A stretch of 64,000 bases of DNA, taken from Acholeplasma equirhinis (lineage in GTDB: Bacteria > Bacillota_I > Bacilli_A > Acholeplasmatales > Acholeplasmataceae). The notes under the pieces were generated by a model that was not told the DNA's origin, ran no database searches, and was given only the letters and a program-made list of their open reading frames with translations. A program made the position numbers and the translations under genes. The stretch covers positions 1 through 64,000 of the forward strand of contig NZ_JAFIDC010000002.1 in NCBI RefSeq assembly GCF_017052655.1, read 5' to 3'. This document shows positions 42,000-52,376 of the stretch, in pieces. Numbering within the stretch: the first letter of the stretch is position 1; each line of letters opens with the position of its first letter.

Positions 42000-44762
42000 A
42001 TGCTAAAGAAATTAATGTCATTTGCTTTAGTTGCTTTTGCAGCCCTCGCGTTAATCGCGTGTGTGGAAACTCCACCGGCTGAAGAAGAAACATTTACAGT
42101 GACTTTTAACTCCCAAGGCGGTTCAGCTGTTGCTGCTCAAACCGTTAAAGATGGAGAATTAGCAGTAGAACCAGAAGACCCAACTAAAGCTTTCGATCAA
42201 GATGGATCAGGCTATCAATTCGTTGGTTGGTATACTACTGCAGAAGGTACTGGTAGTCCTTACAATTTCGAAACACCTGTTACTGGTGATTTAACATTAT
42301 TCGCTAAATGGTCTCATCATCAGGTTGTTAGATTTAACACTAAGACTGCCGCAACAATCGAACCTGTATTCTTAGGGGAAAATGGTGGTACAGTTGCTGC
42401 TGCACCAGCTGCTCCAGTAAGAGAAGGATTCACATTCGGTGGTTGGTTCAGAGGTAAAGCTGGTCTAACTTGGTTAGAACCACAAGCTGTATCATTCCCA
42501 TTAGAAGTTTCAAGTTCAACAGTATTATATGCATACTGGGAACCAGTAAACTCTAAGACTGTTACTTGGTCAAATGGTGAAACATACTTCTCAAGCTTCA
42601 CGGCTGATACTACAATCATCTTAAACCCATTAGTTTACCAATTCTCACATGAAGATGGTTTAATTGGTGACTTAGCAACTTCTTTATATACTACTGAAGT
42701 TGACTGGGATAAAGCTATCGCTGATGGCGTTGCTGACTACGTTGGTGATTTCTCTAAGATTTCAGCTAAAGAATACTCAGTTGAAGCGTTAGACTACTCA
42801 ACAATTTTAGTTGGTGCGACATCATTCCCTAAAGACATTGAAGGCGATGACTTCACTGTTGATGGTAAATATGATAGAACTCAAGCTACTCAAGTAACAA
42901 GAAATCAATGGATTTTTGAAATCAGAGAAGATATCTTCTTCGAAGATGGCACACAAGTTACTGCGCATACTTACGAGTATACTTTAAAACAATTCTTAGA
43001 TCCAAAACAAAATAACTTCCGTAAGACTTCTTATTATAAGAATGCTACAAACACTCAAGGTTTCCCAATCTTAAATGCTGCTGAATATAACTTAGGTTAC
43101 GACGATAAAGGTACTACAAGTACTGATGACGACGTAGAAGTTACAGTAACTTGGGACCAAGTTGGTTTTGAAGTTATCGATGACTTCACTTTCAAAGTGA
43201 CTACATGGCAACCAGTTTCTCAAGCTGCTGCTGTAGGTTTCGGTAATATCAGATTAGTTCATCCAACAGCTTATGATGCTTCATTAAACGCTGAAGGAAC
43301 TAACTCAACTTATGGTACACCTGCAAACCCATACATTTCTTATGGTGCTTATATCATCAAGAACTGGGCTGAAAACCAAAGAATCGTACTTAACAAGAAT
43401 TACAACTATGTTAAGAAAGATGTAATCAACTACAAATCTGTAGTTTATGAAATAGTTGCAGACATCCCTGCTCGTATGGCTTTATTCGAACAAGGTGGTT
43501 TATCTGGTGTTGGTTTAATTTCTCCATACTATGAAGCTTATGCAGAAAATCCAAACGTTTATAAATCATGGGATGGTTATCCACAATATATCATCTTAAA
43601 CTATGCTCCATCTCAATTAACTGAAAATCCATATCAAAAACCTGCGATCATGCAAGATGCAAGATTCCGTCAAGCGTTATTATATGGTTTCAACAGAACT
43701 GCTTTCGCTAATACTGTTTATGCACCAAATACTGCTACAATTTTACCAGTTCCGCTAGACACTAAAGCGTATATCCAAGATGCATTATACTATTCACAAT
43801 CACCAGCTCACGCTGCTGTATTAGAAGCTCATGGTATTACTGCAGGTACTGAAGGTTATATCTTAGAACGTGCTCAACAATTATTCAATGATGCTTTAGC
43901 AGACTTCAAAGCTGCTAACCCAGAACATACTGGTCCAATCACACTTAAGTTCATTTCTGATAATGCTCCATTATCAATGGATTTAGCTAACTGGATTAAA
44001 GAAGCATATGAAACTGCATTCAACACTCCTGGTCAAAAAGATAAATTAGTGATCGAAATCGTTTCACAAATCGCTGCTGCAACTAATGCATTACGCGCTG
44101 CATACGACTTCGACCTATACTTAGCTTCAGTTGGTTTCGGTGCATCATATGGTATCCATTGGCAAATGGCTGGTCTTCCATTCTTAGGTGGTTTACTTGC
44201 ATCACAATTCGGTCTACAAGGACCATTTGATGAAACAGGTGCTGATTACTCAGATATCTTATTAGAAGATGTTGAAATTGATTTAACAGCTACTTATGAA
44301 TACTTATCAGAACTTGGCGAAGATTACATCTATCAATTAGATGCTGATGATGAAGATGCATTACCAGGTTACATCTACTTATGGGAATCAATGCAAGCTG
44401 AAGAAGATAAAGAAGCGGGTATCTTCCGTGGTAACTTATTAGACTTAGCATTCGTTGTTTACTCAGAAGCTGTTCCTTATGATGCAACTGCTCAAGAACC
44501 ATTCCCAGGTGCTACTCAAGATGTATGGGCTATTACAGCTGCATTTGAAAATGCATTCTTAGAATTAGTTCCAATGGTTCCAACAGTTACTCGTTCATCA
44601 GCTGTTATCTATGCTGACAACGTTAAGATCTTATGGCCAGATTACTCTTCAGCATTCGGTTGGGGTTCAAACAGATATCGTTACCTATCAACTGACGCTG
44701 ACTTCGAATTTGGTATTTACAATGCTCACCAAGTAGCTTTCGAAGCTGCACAAGCTGAATAA
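42000..44762 (+). CDS. oppA: Oligopeptide-binding lipoprotein with N-terminal InlB repeats
   Basis: A 920-residue ABC solute-binding lipoprotein. The signal peptide ends LALIAC near residue 21. Two InlB-type repeats occupy about 30-180 (ending FVGWY ... FAKW and FGGWF ... YAYW). The rest is an SBP_bac_5 (OppA-type) domain, with RNQWIFEIREDIFFEDG and SYGAYIIKNWAENQRIVL. This domain captures peptides for OppBCDF. GAGAGAGG precedes the start. OppA proteins normally start their binding domain right after the lipidated Cys, so the repeat module is an addition. Highly biased codons suggest strong expression. Confidence 0.88.
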   Translation: MLKKLMSFALVAFAALALIACVETPPAEEETFTVTFNSQGGSAVAAQTVKDGELAVEPEDPTKAFDQDGSGYQFVGWYTTAEGTGSPYNFETPVTGDLTLFAKWSHHQVVRFNTKTAATIEPVFLGENGGTVAAAPAAPVREGFTFGGWFRGKAGLTWLEPQAVSFPLEVSSSTVLYAYWEPVNSKTVTWSNGETYFSSFTADTTIILNPLVYQFSHEDGLIGDLATSLYTTEVDWDKAIADGVADYVGDFSKISAKEYSVEALDYSTILVGATSFPKDIEGDDFTVDGKYDRTQATQVTRNQWIFEIREDIFFEDGTQVTAHTYEYTLKQFLDPKQNNFRKTSYYKNATNTQGFPILNAAEYNLGYDDKGTTSTDDDVEVTVTWDQVGFEVIDDFTFKVTTWQPVSQAAAVGFGNIRLVHPTAYDASLNAEGTNSTYGTPANPYISYGAYIIKNWAENQRIVLNKNYNYVKKDVINYKSVVYEIVADIPARMALFEQGGLSGVGLISPYYEAYAENPNVYKSWDGYPQYIILNYAPSQLTENPYQKPAIMQDARFRQALLYGFNRTAFANTVYAPNTATILPVPLDTKAYIQDALYYSQSPAHAAVLEAHGITAGTEGYILERAQQLFNDALADFKAANPEHTGPITLKFISDNAPLSMDLANWIKEAYETAFNTPGQKDKLVIEIVSQIAAATNALRAAYDFDLYLASVGFGASYGIHWQMAGLPFLGGLLASQFGLQGPFDETGADYSDILLEDVEIDLTATYEYLSELGEDYIYQLDADDEDALPGYIYLWESMQAEEDKEAGIFRGNLLDLAFVVYSEAVPYDATAQEPFPGATQDVWAITAAFENAFLELVPMVPTVTRSSAVIYADNVKILWPDYSSAFGWGSNRYRYLSTDADFEFGIYNAHQVAFEAAQAE

Positions 44763-44798
44763 TTTAACCTAGTTTAATTTGTTTTAAAAAATTACATG

Positions 44799-44829
44799 TA
44801 CGCCTGGGGTGAATAACATCTCAGGCGTA
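44799..44829 (+). terminator. Hairpin between oppA and oppB
   Basis: A 10-bp stem TACGCCTGGG / CTCAGGCGTA with an 11-nt loop, but almost no T run. It may be an mRNA-stabilising or attenuating hairpin that lowers oppBCDF expression relative to oppA. Confidence 0.55.
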
Positions 44830-44903
44830 TTATGTATGAAAAAGGGCTTTACACATTGTTTCATAGATTTTCACATCAAAGTATTTTTATAAATAAAAAG
44901 TAG

Positions 44904-44928
44904 TGAAAATTTCATTTTCATGTATAAT
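44904..44928 (+). promoter_or_regulatory. Possible internal promoter before oppB with dyad
   Basis: TATAAT (44923-44928) follows the dyad TGAAAAT-TTC-ATTTTCA (44904-44920). No good -35 is visible. If active it would drive oppB onward separately from oppA. Confidence 0.4.
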
Positions 44929-44994
44929 AATATATAAACTAAAATTATCAGGCCCAAACTGGTGATTTTTGACTCAAAAAAAGGGAGTGTCTTT

Positions 44995-45963
44995 ATGACT
45001 TCGTATCTATTAAAAAGAATGGGTCTCATGCTAATTACATTCGTCATTACAGTCTTTCTATTCTTTGTCTTCATTAAATTAATGCCAGACAACGTTGTAG
45101 AAGGTATTGGTGACAATACTTGGTATCAGACTCTAAGAGAAAAAGAAGGTTGGGATCAACCCATTCCGGTACAATTTGCATACTGGGTAAGAAATATCTT
45201 CACGGAAGGTTCTTTTGGTTTCTCACAACAAAAAAGAGCTGACGTTGGATCATATTATTTCTCAAAAATCCCAGCATCAATTCAAATCAATATCATCCCT
45301 TATTTCTTATCAATTCCTTTAGCAATCGGTCTAGGGGTATTGGCTGCGCTATTTAAAAATAAGTGGATTGACCATGTGATTTCAATCGGTATCATGATCT
45401 TTATTTCTGTACCGTATTTCGTTGTGGTTGTTATCGTCCAATTCGTATTCTTCTTCCAATTAGGATGGATTCCGAGTCACGTTGTTGCTACTGCAGATCA
45501 ATTCAATTCTGACTTCTGGTGGGGGGTATCAACATATATCATGCCAGTTATCGTGTTAACAATCGTGAGCGTACCAGGATTAGCAAGAAGCGTACGTGCT
45601 GAATTAACCGAACAACTAACGCAAGATTATATGTTGCTAGCTCGTTCTAAAGGTTTAACTTTAAGACAAGCAACATACAGACACGCACTAAAGAATGCAT
45701 TAGTGCCTTTCTTACCAGGTATTTTCATCGGTATCATTGGTGTGATTAACGGTGGTTTAATCACTGAACGTCTATTCCGTGTAGACGGTACCGGTAAAAT
45801 CTATTTAGATGCATTCAACTCAACACCACCAGATTATGCAATGCTTATGTTAATTAACACATTCGGTCAATTTATTGGTCTGTTATCAGGTATCGTTGGT
45901 GACGTATCATATACATTATTTGACCCTAGAGTTCGTGTGGGAAGTGGGAAGATTGCCTCATGA
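44995..45963 (+). CDS. oppB: Oligopeptide ABC transporter permease OppB
   Basis: A 322-residue membrane permease with an N-terminal membrane segment, an external region containing IPVQFAYWVRNIFTEG, and five further membrane segments. The EAA-like loop (DYMLLARSKGLTLRQATYRH) contacts the ATPases. ATG 44995 has GGGAG 7 bases upstream; the longer frame back to 44962 lacks a ribosome site. The stop overlaps the oppC start (ATGA). Confidence 0.93.
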   Translation: MTSYLLKRMGLMLITFVITVFLFFVFIKLMPDNVVEGIGDNTWYQTLREKEGWDQPIPVQFAYWVRNIFTEGSFGFSQQKRADVGSYYFSKIPASIQINIIPYFLSIPLAIGLGVLAALFKNKWIDHVISIGIMIFISVPYFVVVVIVQFVFFFQLGWIPSHVVATADQFNSDFWWGVSTYIMPVIVLTIVSVPGLARSVRAELTEQLTQDYMLLARSKGLTLRQATYRHALKNALVPFLPGIFIGIIGVINGGLITERLFRVDGTGKIYLDAFNSTPPDYAMLMLINTFGQFIGLLSGIVGDVSYTLFDPRVRVGSGKIAS

Positions 45964-47357
45964 TGAATATTGATAAAAACAAATTAGTCCTTGTTCATGA
46001 TAAAAGTGATCTTATTAAGGACTTACCATTAGAAACTAAAGAAATTGGTTATTATCAAGACTCATGGAACCGATTCAAGAAAAACAAAGGTGCATTGGTA
46101 GCGTTTATCGTTATTTGCTTCGTGTTTTTCATGGTGCTCGTTGGGCCTTATATGAAACCGTATGATCTTCCAGAACGCGATCCAAACTTAGCATTACGTT
46201 TTAAATTTATTGAACCTAAAATTCCTTTCCTCGAAAATTTTGGTATTTTCGATGGCAGAAGAGAAGTTACTGCAGGTAAATATTTCTTAAATGCAGTTGC
46301 AAACTCACCTTATGGTGAAGGTGTTATTATCTCTGGTTTCCCTCAAGAATTAGTTGAGGATGTAAACCACCCAAATTATGCAGATATCACTGAGTTTACA
46401 GTGGTTGTTGACCACTATAAATTTGTCAACTATACACAAAGTTATATGCCAACAACATATTTTGGTAACCATGGTACTTTAGGATCTGATCCATTAGCAC
46501 CTGTTATCGAAAACTTATCTCGTGCTCAATTTGAAGCTTATTTAGCAAGAAATATTATCATTGACGTGATTTCAATCACAGAATCACCAAATGCACAAGA
46601 TCCTGCGAATCCATTTATCACATATAAAGTTAGAGTGGACCGCTTTAAACAAGCTTTAAACCAATTACCAGAAGATACATATTTCTGGTTTGGTACAAAC
46701 GAACATGGACGTGATTTATTCACTGAAATTTGGAGAGGTGCTAGAATCTCTATCCTTATGGCAATCGGTATTGTCTTAATTAATGCTGTCATCGGTTTAA
46801 CTATCGGTTCTATCGTTGGTTATTATGGTGGTGTTCTAGACTTGTTATTTGACCGTTTTGTTGAAATTGTTTCAGCAGTTCCATTCCTATCAGTTCTTGT
46901 CTTATTAACATTAAGATTTGGTACTGACCTATGGGTGATTATTGTTGCCTTCACAGCAACAGGTTGGATTGGCTCATATGGAACAGGTCGTATGCAATTC
47001 TACCGCTTCAAAAACCGTGAATATGTACTTGCAGCTAGAACACTTGGTGCAAGTGATGCGCGTATCATGTTTAAACACATCTTACCTAATACATTAGGTT
47101 TAATTGTGACCTCATATGCATTAGCAATTCCAGCATTCGTCTTCTCAGAAGCGACTTACTCATTCTTGGGTATCATCAACTATAAAGAAGCGATTTCTGT
47201 TGGTATGTTAATTCAACAAGGTCAAGCACAAATGCATTCATATCCTTATTTACTATTATTCCCATCAATTTATATTGCAATCTTAATGATCGCATTCAAC
47301 TTGTTTGGTAATGGATTACGTGATGCGTTCAATCCATCATTGAGAGGTGTTGAATAA
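45960..47357 (+). CDS. oppC: Oligopeptide ABC transporter permease OppC with enlarged external domain
   Basis: The second permease, 465 residues against about 300 for Bacillus OppC. The first membrane segment is near 40-60. The conserved GTNEHGRDLFTEIWRGARIS does not appear until residue 245. So about 130 extra residues lie outside the membrane between them. The C-terminal five-segment domain and EAA loop (REYVLAARTLGASDARIMF) are normal. The start overlaps oppB by four bases, the end overlaps oppD by one. Confidence 0.92.
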   Translation: MMNIDKNKLVLVHDKSDLIKDLPLETKEIGYYQDSWNRFKKNKGALVAFIVICFVFFMVLVGPYMKPYDLPERDPNLALRFKFIEPKIPFLENFGIFDGRREVTAGKYFLNAVANSPYGEGVIISGFPQELVEDVNHPNYADITEFTVVVDHYKFVNYTQSYMPTTYFGNHGTLGSDPLAPVIENLSRAQFEAYLARNIIIDVISITESPNAQDPANPFITYKVRVDRFKQALNQLPEDTYFWFGTNEHGRDLFTEIWRGARISILMAIGIVLINAVIGLTIGSIVGYYGGVLDLLFDRFVEIVSAVPFLSVLVLLTLRFGTDLWVIIVAFTATGWIGSYGTGRMQFYRFKNREYVLAARTLGASDARIMFKHILPNTLGLIVTSYALAIPAFVFSEATYSFLGIINYKEAISVGMLIQQGQAQMHSYPYLLLFPSIYIAILMIAFNLFGNGLRDAFNPSLRGVE

Positions 47358-48391
47358 TGAGCGATAAAATTTTAGAAGTTAAAGATCTCAAGATCTCATT
47401 TAAAACTCAATATGGTATCTTACAGGCAATCCGTGGTGTATCCTTCGATTTACATAAAGGTGAAACTTTAGCAATCGTTGGAGAATCAGGTTCTGGTAAG
47501 AGCGTCACATCTCGTGCAATCATGGGATTACTTGCTGGTAACTCAATCTACGAGGGTGGATCTATCATGTATCAAGGTAGAAACCTTTTAGAACTTCCAG
47601 AAGAATTATTCCACGAAGTTAGAGGATCAAGAATCTCAATGATCTTCCAAGATCCAATGAGTTCATTGAACCCAATTGTTAAAGTTGGTAAACAAATTTC
47701 TGAAGCCTTAATCTTTAAGATGGGCATGCCACAAGAAATGGCTAAGAAACGTGCTATCGAACTTATGGAACAAGTTGGTATCACAAATGCAGCTGCAAGA
47801 TACAATCAATATCCATTCCAATTTTCAGGTGGTATGAGACAAAGAATTGTTATCTCAATTGCACTTGCTAATAACGCAGAAATTTTAATCTGTGACGAAC
47901 CAACAACAGCACTTGATGTTACAATCCAAGGTCAAATTCTTGAATTAATTAACAAATTAAAGAAAGAACGTAACCTATCTATTATCTTTATTACCCACGA
48001 CCTAGGGGTTGTTGCAAACATGGCAGACAGAATTGCTGTTATGTACGCGGGTAAAATTGTTGAAATTGGTAAGGCTGAAGAAGTCTTCTATAATCCTCAA
48101 CATCCATATACATGGGCATTATTATCATCAATGCCTAACTTAGCAACATCTAAAAACTTAGATGCTATTCCTGGTACACCACCAAACATGATTTTCCCAC
48201 CAAAGGGTGATGCTTTTGCTCCAAGAAATAAATATGCATTAGAAATTGATTTCGAAGAACAACCACCACTATTTAAAGTCACTGACACGCACTATGCTGC
48301 AACTTGGTTATTACACCCAGATGCACCTAAAGTTGAACTACCAAAAGCTGTTAAACGCCTACAAAAACAAAGAGGGAGCATTATCAAATGA
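47357..48391 (+). CDS. oppD: Oligopeptide ABC transporter ATPase OppD
   Basis: One of the two ATPases (344 residues). Walker A is GESGSGKSV, the Q-loop region [11 protein letters not shown], the signature FSGGMRQR and Walker [15 protein letters not shown]-terminal oligopeptide-transporter extension follows ([13 protein letters not shown]-like). The usual four-cysteine iron-sulfur motif of many OppD/DppD proteins is not visible. It overlaps neighbours by one and four bases. Confidence 0.94.
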   Translation: MSDKILEVKDLKISFKTQYGILQAIRGVSFDLHKGETLAIVGESGSGKSVTSRAIMGLLAGNSIYEGGSIMYQGRNLLELPEELFHEVRGSRISMIFQDPMSSLNPIVKVGKQISEALIFKMGMPQEMAKKRAIELMEQVGITNAAARYNQYPFQFSGGMRQRIVISIALANNAEILICDEPTTALDVTIQGQILELINKLKKERNLSIIFITHDLGVVANMADRIAVMYAGKIVEIGKAEEVFYNPQHPYTWALLSSMPNLATSKNLDAIPGTPPNMIFPPKGDAFAPRNKYALEIDFEEQPPLFKVTDTHYAATWLLHPDAPKVELPKAVKRLQKQRGSIIK

Positions 48392-50238
48392 ACGATAACG
48401 TAGTAGATTACTCTCAAAAAGTACTCGAAGTTAAAAACTTAAAAAAATACTTCAACGTTGGCGTCGGAAAGAATAAGATTGCAATCCCTGCAATTGATGA
48501 TATTTCTTTTGATGTTTATAAGCGCGAAGTCTTTGGTTTGGTTGGTGAGTCTGGATGCGGTAAGACAACTACTGGTAGAACGATTATTAAACTTTATAAT
48601 CCAACTGAAGGTAGGATTGTCTTAGATGGTGTAACAATTGGTGCAGGTTACTTAAATCATGTGAATAACATTAAACGTATTAAAGAAGATATGCAAAATC
48701 AAATTTTAAATCTAGATCAAAGAAAACGTCAAATTGTATTATTACAAGACGAATTTAAAGAAAAGATATTAGATTTAAATATTGAATTAGATAAAGTTGA
48801 AAAGAAATTAGCAGCAGATATTAAAGCAGCTAATCATCCAATCGATGAGTATAAAGAAAAACTTTATACAATCAAAACACAATATAAATTAGATGTTGAA
48901 AACTTACAATTTGATTTCATTTTAAAGAAAAAAGATATTATTGTTCAAACTAAGAATTCAGCAGAAGTTGAATATCAAAATGAACTAAAGATTTTAGAAA
49001 CTAACTACAATCGTAAGGTTGAAGGTTTAAAAGATTCTGCAGCACTTTCTAAAGAAACAATCGAAGAACGTCTTGCAACATTAAAATCTGAATATGAACA
49101 AACAGTTTCTGAATTAACTGTGACTTATGAACCAAAAATTAAAGAAGCAGCAGCACATATCTTAGATAAAAAAGAAGCAGCAAATCAAATTAAAGCACTA
49201 TCACTTGATAAAGCAGAAAAAACAAAAGCAAGAAAAGCTCAATTTGAGAAAGATAAGTTAGATCTTGCTCAGCCAAATTTTGGTGCAATTTCTGATACAC
49301 TAAAGAAATTAGCACAAGCTGCATCAGAAGAAAAAGCAAGAATTAAAGCTGAAATGAAAGCTGTTAAAGCAAAACTTAAAGCAGATATTCAAGCACTTCC
49401 TGTTGAAAAAGTTGATGCATCAGTTAAAGCTGAAAGAGCAGCAAAAATTAAAGAGATTAAAGCCTTAGCTGAAGAAAAGATTTTAGAAGAAAAAGCAATG
49501 ATTTCAGAAGTTAAACACGTGAATAAGTCACATGATACACTTGTTGCTTCACAAAGAATGCAAATGATCTTCCAAGACCCGATTTCTTCATTAAATCCTA
49601 GAATGACTGTTAAAGAAATTATTGGTGAAGGTTTAACTATTCAAGGTGGATATTCAGATGAAGAGATTACTGAAAAAGTTGCAACTGCACTTGATTTAGT
49701 AGGTCTTGCACCAGAATATGCATCAAGATACCCACACGAATTCTCAGGTGGTCAACGCCAAAGAATTGGTATCGCTAGAGCATTAATTATGAATCCTAGC
49801 GTTATCATCGCTGATGAACCAATTTCTTCACTTGACGTGTCAATTCGTGCCCAAGTTATTAACCTTTTAACTGAATTAAAAGAAAGACTTGGCTTAACAA
49901 TTCTATTTATCGCCCATGACTTATCAGTCGTTAAATTCTTCTGTGATCGTATTGCAGTTATGTACTATGGTAAGATTGTTGAAATGGCTCCATCAGAAGA
50001 GCTATTCAAAAATCCAATGCATCCATATACTGTATCATTATTATCTGCAATTCCTCAACCAGACCCAGATTATGAAAAAGGCCGTAAGAGAATTCATTAC
50101 AACCCAGCACAACACAACTATCGTAATGATAAACCATCATTAAAAGAAATCTCTAAAGATCACTTTGTATACGCAAATGATCAAGAGTTTAAAACTATGA
50201 AAGAACAATACGCTAAAAATAGTGTAAATAAAGCATAA
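48388..50238 (+). CDS. oppF: Oligopeptide ABC transporter ATPase OppF with long coiled-coil insertion
   Basis: The second ATPase, 616 residues, about twice the usual length. Walker [10 protein letters not shown] is at about 53-61. Residues about 90-385 are a Lys/Glu/Ala/Leu-rich helical coiled coil. The ATPase then resumes with [16 protein letters not shown] (Q-loop), signature FSGGQRQR and Walker [13 protein letters not shown]. The insert therefore splits the nucleotide-binding domain between Walker A and the Q-loop. Mycoplasma OppF proteins are also long (family knowledge), so it may be a mollicute trait. It overlaps oppD by ATGA. Confidence 0.92.
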   Translation: MNDNVVDYSQKVLEVKNLKKYFNVGVGKNKIAIPAIDDISFDVYKREVFGLVGESGCGKTTTGRTIIKLYNPTEGRIVLDGVTIGAGYLNHVNNIKRIKEDMQNQILNLDQRKRQIVLLQDEFKEKILDLNIELDKVEKKLAADIKAANHPIDEYKEKLYTIKTQYKLDVENLQFDFILKKKDIIVQTKNSAEVEYQNELKILETNYNRKVEGLKDSAALSKETIEERLATLKSEYEQTVSELTVTYEPKIKEAAAHILDKKEAANQIKALSLDKAEKTKARKAQFEKDKLDLAQPNFGAISDTLKKLAQAASEEKARIKAEMKAVKAKLKADIQALPVEKVDASVKAERAAKIKEIKALAEEKILEEKAMISEVKHVNKSHDTLVASQRMQMIFQDPISSLNPRMTVKEIIGEGLTIQGGYSDEEITEKVATALDLVGLAPEYASRYPHEFSGGQRQRIGIARALIMNPSVIIADEPISSLDVSIRAQVINLLTELKERLGLTILFIAHDLSVVKFFCDRIAVMYYGKIVEMAPSEELFKNPMHPYTVSLLSAIPQPDPDYEKGRKRIHYNPAQHNYRNDKPSLKEISKDHFVYANDQEFKTMKEQYAKNSVNKA

Positions 50239-50253
50239 GGAGGCAATTGAAAT

Positions 50254-51075
50254 ATGAAAAAAATTAGTACTTTAATTATCAGTTTCCTTTTAGCCTTAAC
50301 TCTCATTGCATGTGCTGATAAACAAATTGAACATGATACACTTTATGTATATTTTTTCACTGGTAACGGTGCTCAACCGTTAGCTAGTTTAGAAGATGTT
50401 GAACCAGGTGCTAAAATTGAAGTTCCACAAGATCCTGTTCGTGATGGATATGATTTTGTTGGATGGTATAAAGACCGTCAATTAACACAAGTTTGGGACT
50501 TTGATACAGATGTTATGCCAGGACAAAGTATTGTTCTATATGCTAAATGGGGTGTATTAGAAAGAAACATCATTTATGAACTATATGGTGGAGAATTCAA
50601 CAACCCTGCAACTGTGCCTTATACATTCATGGCTGGTGATATTAAAGTCTTACCACAAGTGAAAAAAACAGGTTATCAATTTAAGGGTTGGTACTTATAT
50701 GCACCAGACACAACTAAATATCCAAATACAGATGGTACAAAACCTGGAGATGCGGGTATTAACTCAATCCCAGCAGATCAAACAACTGACCTCTATGTTT
50801 ATGCACACTACTCAGTCATTAAAGTAACTGTAACATATCGCCACAACCATCCAAACGGTGCATCATCAGGATTATCACATCCTAAGGCTGTAACATTTGC
50901 ATATGGTACTGAAATCACTTATGGAGAAAATTTCCCAACATTCCCAGATACTGCGGGTTATACATTTGTTGGTTGGAATACCAAAGCTGATGGCACAGGT
51001 GATTGGATTAACGATGGTTCATTATGGACCAGAACTCAGCCAGTAACAATCTACGCACAATGGCAAGCAATTTAA
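50254..51075 (+). CDS. Lipoprotein made of three InlB-type repeats
   Basis: A 273-residue lipoprotein (lipobox LTLIAC near residue 20) whose mature part is almost entirely three InlB B-type repeats ending FVGWY ... YAKW, FKGWY ... YAHY, and FVGWN ... YAQW. AAGGAGG precedes the ATG 15 bases after oppF, so it is co-transcribed with the importer. The same repeat type is on OppA and the S41 lipoprotein. Possible role: surface scaffold or adhesion for the uptake machinery (inference). Confidence 0.82.
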   Translation: MKKISTLIISFLLALTLIACADKQIEHDTLYVYFFTGNGAQPLASLEDVEPGAKIEVPQDPVRDGYDFVGWYKDRQLTQVWDFDTDVMPGQSIVLYAKWGVLERNIIYELYGGEFNNPATVPYTFMAGDIKVLPQVKKTGYQFKGWYLYAPDTTKYPNTDGTKPGDAGINSIPADQTTDLYVYAHYSVIKVTVTYRHNHPNGASSGLSHPKAVTFAYGTEITYGENFPTFPDTAGYTFVGWNTKADGTGDWINDGSLWTRTQPVTIYAQWQAI

Positions 51076-51839
51076 TTAATGACCAACTGAAATACTTTAA
51101 AAGAAAAAGAGATTTATATCTCTTTTTCATCTTTTTCAGTCTATTAATCTTCTTAATTACATATCCAATCATGTCATTACTTGAGGCAAGATTTGATGAC
51201 ATCGTTACAGTTTATCTCGTTTATTTATTAATTGGCACCATCTTATTTGTTGTCTTTAAATCAAAATTCTTAGTGCATGCAATGTATTACAAATACTACA
51301 AGATGCTAAGTGATGATCAAGGACCTTATAAAGTACCTATCAAACCATTTACACCATCATTTTATACAAGACTTCAACGTCAAGGGTTCCTTGATAAAGT
51401 AGAATATGATGACTTTGTTATATTCTATCAGTTTACTAAAAATTTACAAAGTGTCCGCTCCAGAAGACTTTCTTTTGTTGCGGTAATCTTAACAACCAAA
51501 CCTGACTTTGATTTTTATCAACAAAAGGTAAATATTGCGCTTGATATGATATATTCAAATTATAGCGACAGAAAAAAGGTTAGAAATCAAATTGTATTAC
51601 AATTTAGAAAGTATGACACATATTCAGAAGAAGCAAGAAATAGAGCGGATCAAATCATTAATTTCAATGAGACACAAAGTGCTTTAATTCAAATCAATTG
51701 TGACCTATATCTTAATGAAGGTGAAATTTATCACCTCCGTCCGAAAAAAGTTTATCCAAATAAATTTTATTACTATGCAACAAATATGATTCAAAAATTA
51801 TGTGGAGTTGAAACCAGTGAATCAGGATCAAAACGATAA
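51060..51839 (+). CDS. Unknown membrane protein in the opp operon
   Basis: I do not recognise the family. From ATG 51060, overlapping the end of the InlB lipoprotein gene, it has 259 residues. There are two membrane segments (about 20-40 and 50-70), then a 185-residue domain rich in Tyr, Lys and Arg, probably cytoplasmic. The overlap with both neighbours indicates translation coupling within the opp transcript. An earlier in-frame start at 51024 lies inside the previous gene and is not needed. Confidence 0.6.
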   Translation: MASNLINDQLKYFKRKRDLYLFFIFFSLLIFLITYPIMSLLEARFDDIVTVYLVYLLIGTILFVVFKSKFLVHAMYYKYYKMLSDDQGPYKVPIKPFTPSFYTRLQRQGFLDKVEYDDFVIFYQFTKNLQSVRSRRLSFVAVILTTKPDFDFYQQKVNIALDMIYSNYSDRKKVRNQIVLQFRKYDTYSEEARNRADQIINFNETQSALIQINCDLYLNEGEIYHLRPKKVYPNKFYYYATNMIQKLCGVETSESGSKR

Positions 51840-52365
51840 GAAAAAATTAAATAAAATGACGTTTGTCAAACAGGAATTAGTCATTGATGAATCCATTAAT
51901 GAACCTGTTATCGAAGAAGAAAAAAAACAAGTTTCAGTACAAGATACGCTCACACCAGAAGAACGTCAAAAAAGAAAAAGAAAAGAGCAATTAAAAAAAG
52001 CTGGATTAGTCTTTCTATATGCATTGATTTCAAACAGTTTACTATTACTCTTTGGACTTGTATGGCAAAATGATTTTGCTACCCTTATGGCTTGGGGCGA
52101 TTCATTATGGTTTGCTTTTGCACTTCAATTTGCTGTTGCTTGGATCTTAACGGTTTATAACATGAACCTGTTTTCACCTTTAATTCACGGAACAAAAACA
52201 TTTTTATTATTATTTGTAGGTAAGAAACCAAAAGAAGATTATTACACTTTCATGATGAAGGTTCAGAATAATCAAATTCCTAAATTTTACATAGTAGCTG
52301 CTTATTTCTGTGCACTCATGGTATTAATACCAGCAATCATAACATTAATTATATTAATGGCGTAA
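51817..52365 (+). CDS. Unknown membrane protein in the opp operon, second
   Basis: Unrecognised. About 182 residues from GTG 51817 (TGGAG 9 bases upstream; GTG 51802 is an alternative). The first 65 residues are charged and cytoplasmic-like (TPEERQKRKRKEQLKK). Three or four membrane segments follow, with the loop FVGKKPKEDYYTF between them. It overlaps the preceding gene and is followed 11 bases later by the leucine-rich-repeat gene. Confidence 0.6.
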   Translation: MNQDQNDKKKLNKMTFVKQELVIDESINEPVIEEEKKQVSVQDTLTPEERQKRKRKEQLKKAGLVFLYALISNSLLLLFGLVWQNDFATLMAWGDSLWFAFALQFAVAWILTVYNMNLFSPLIHGTKTFLLLFVGKKPKEDYYTFMMKVQNNQIPKFYIVAAYFCALMVLIPAIITLIILMA

Positions 52366-52376
52366 AGGATGATCAC

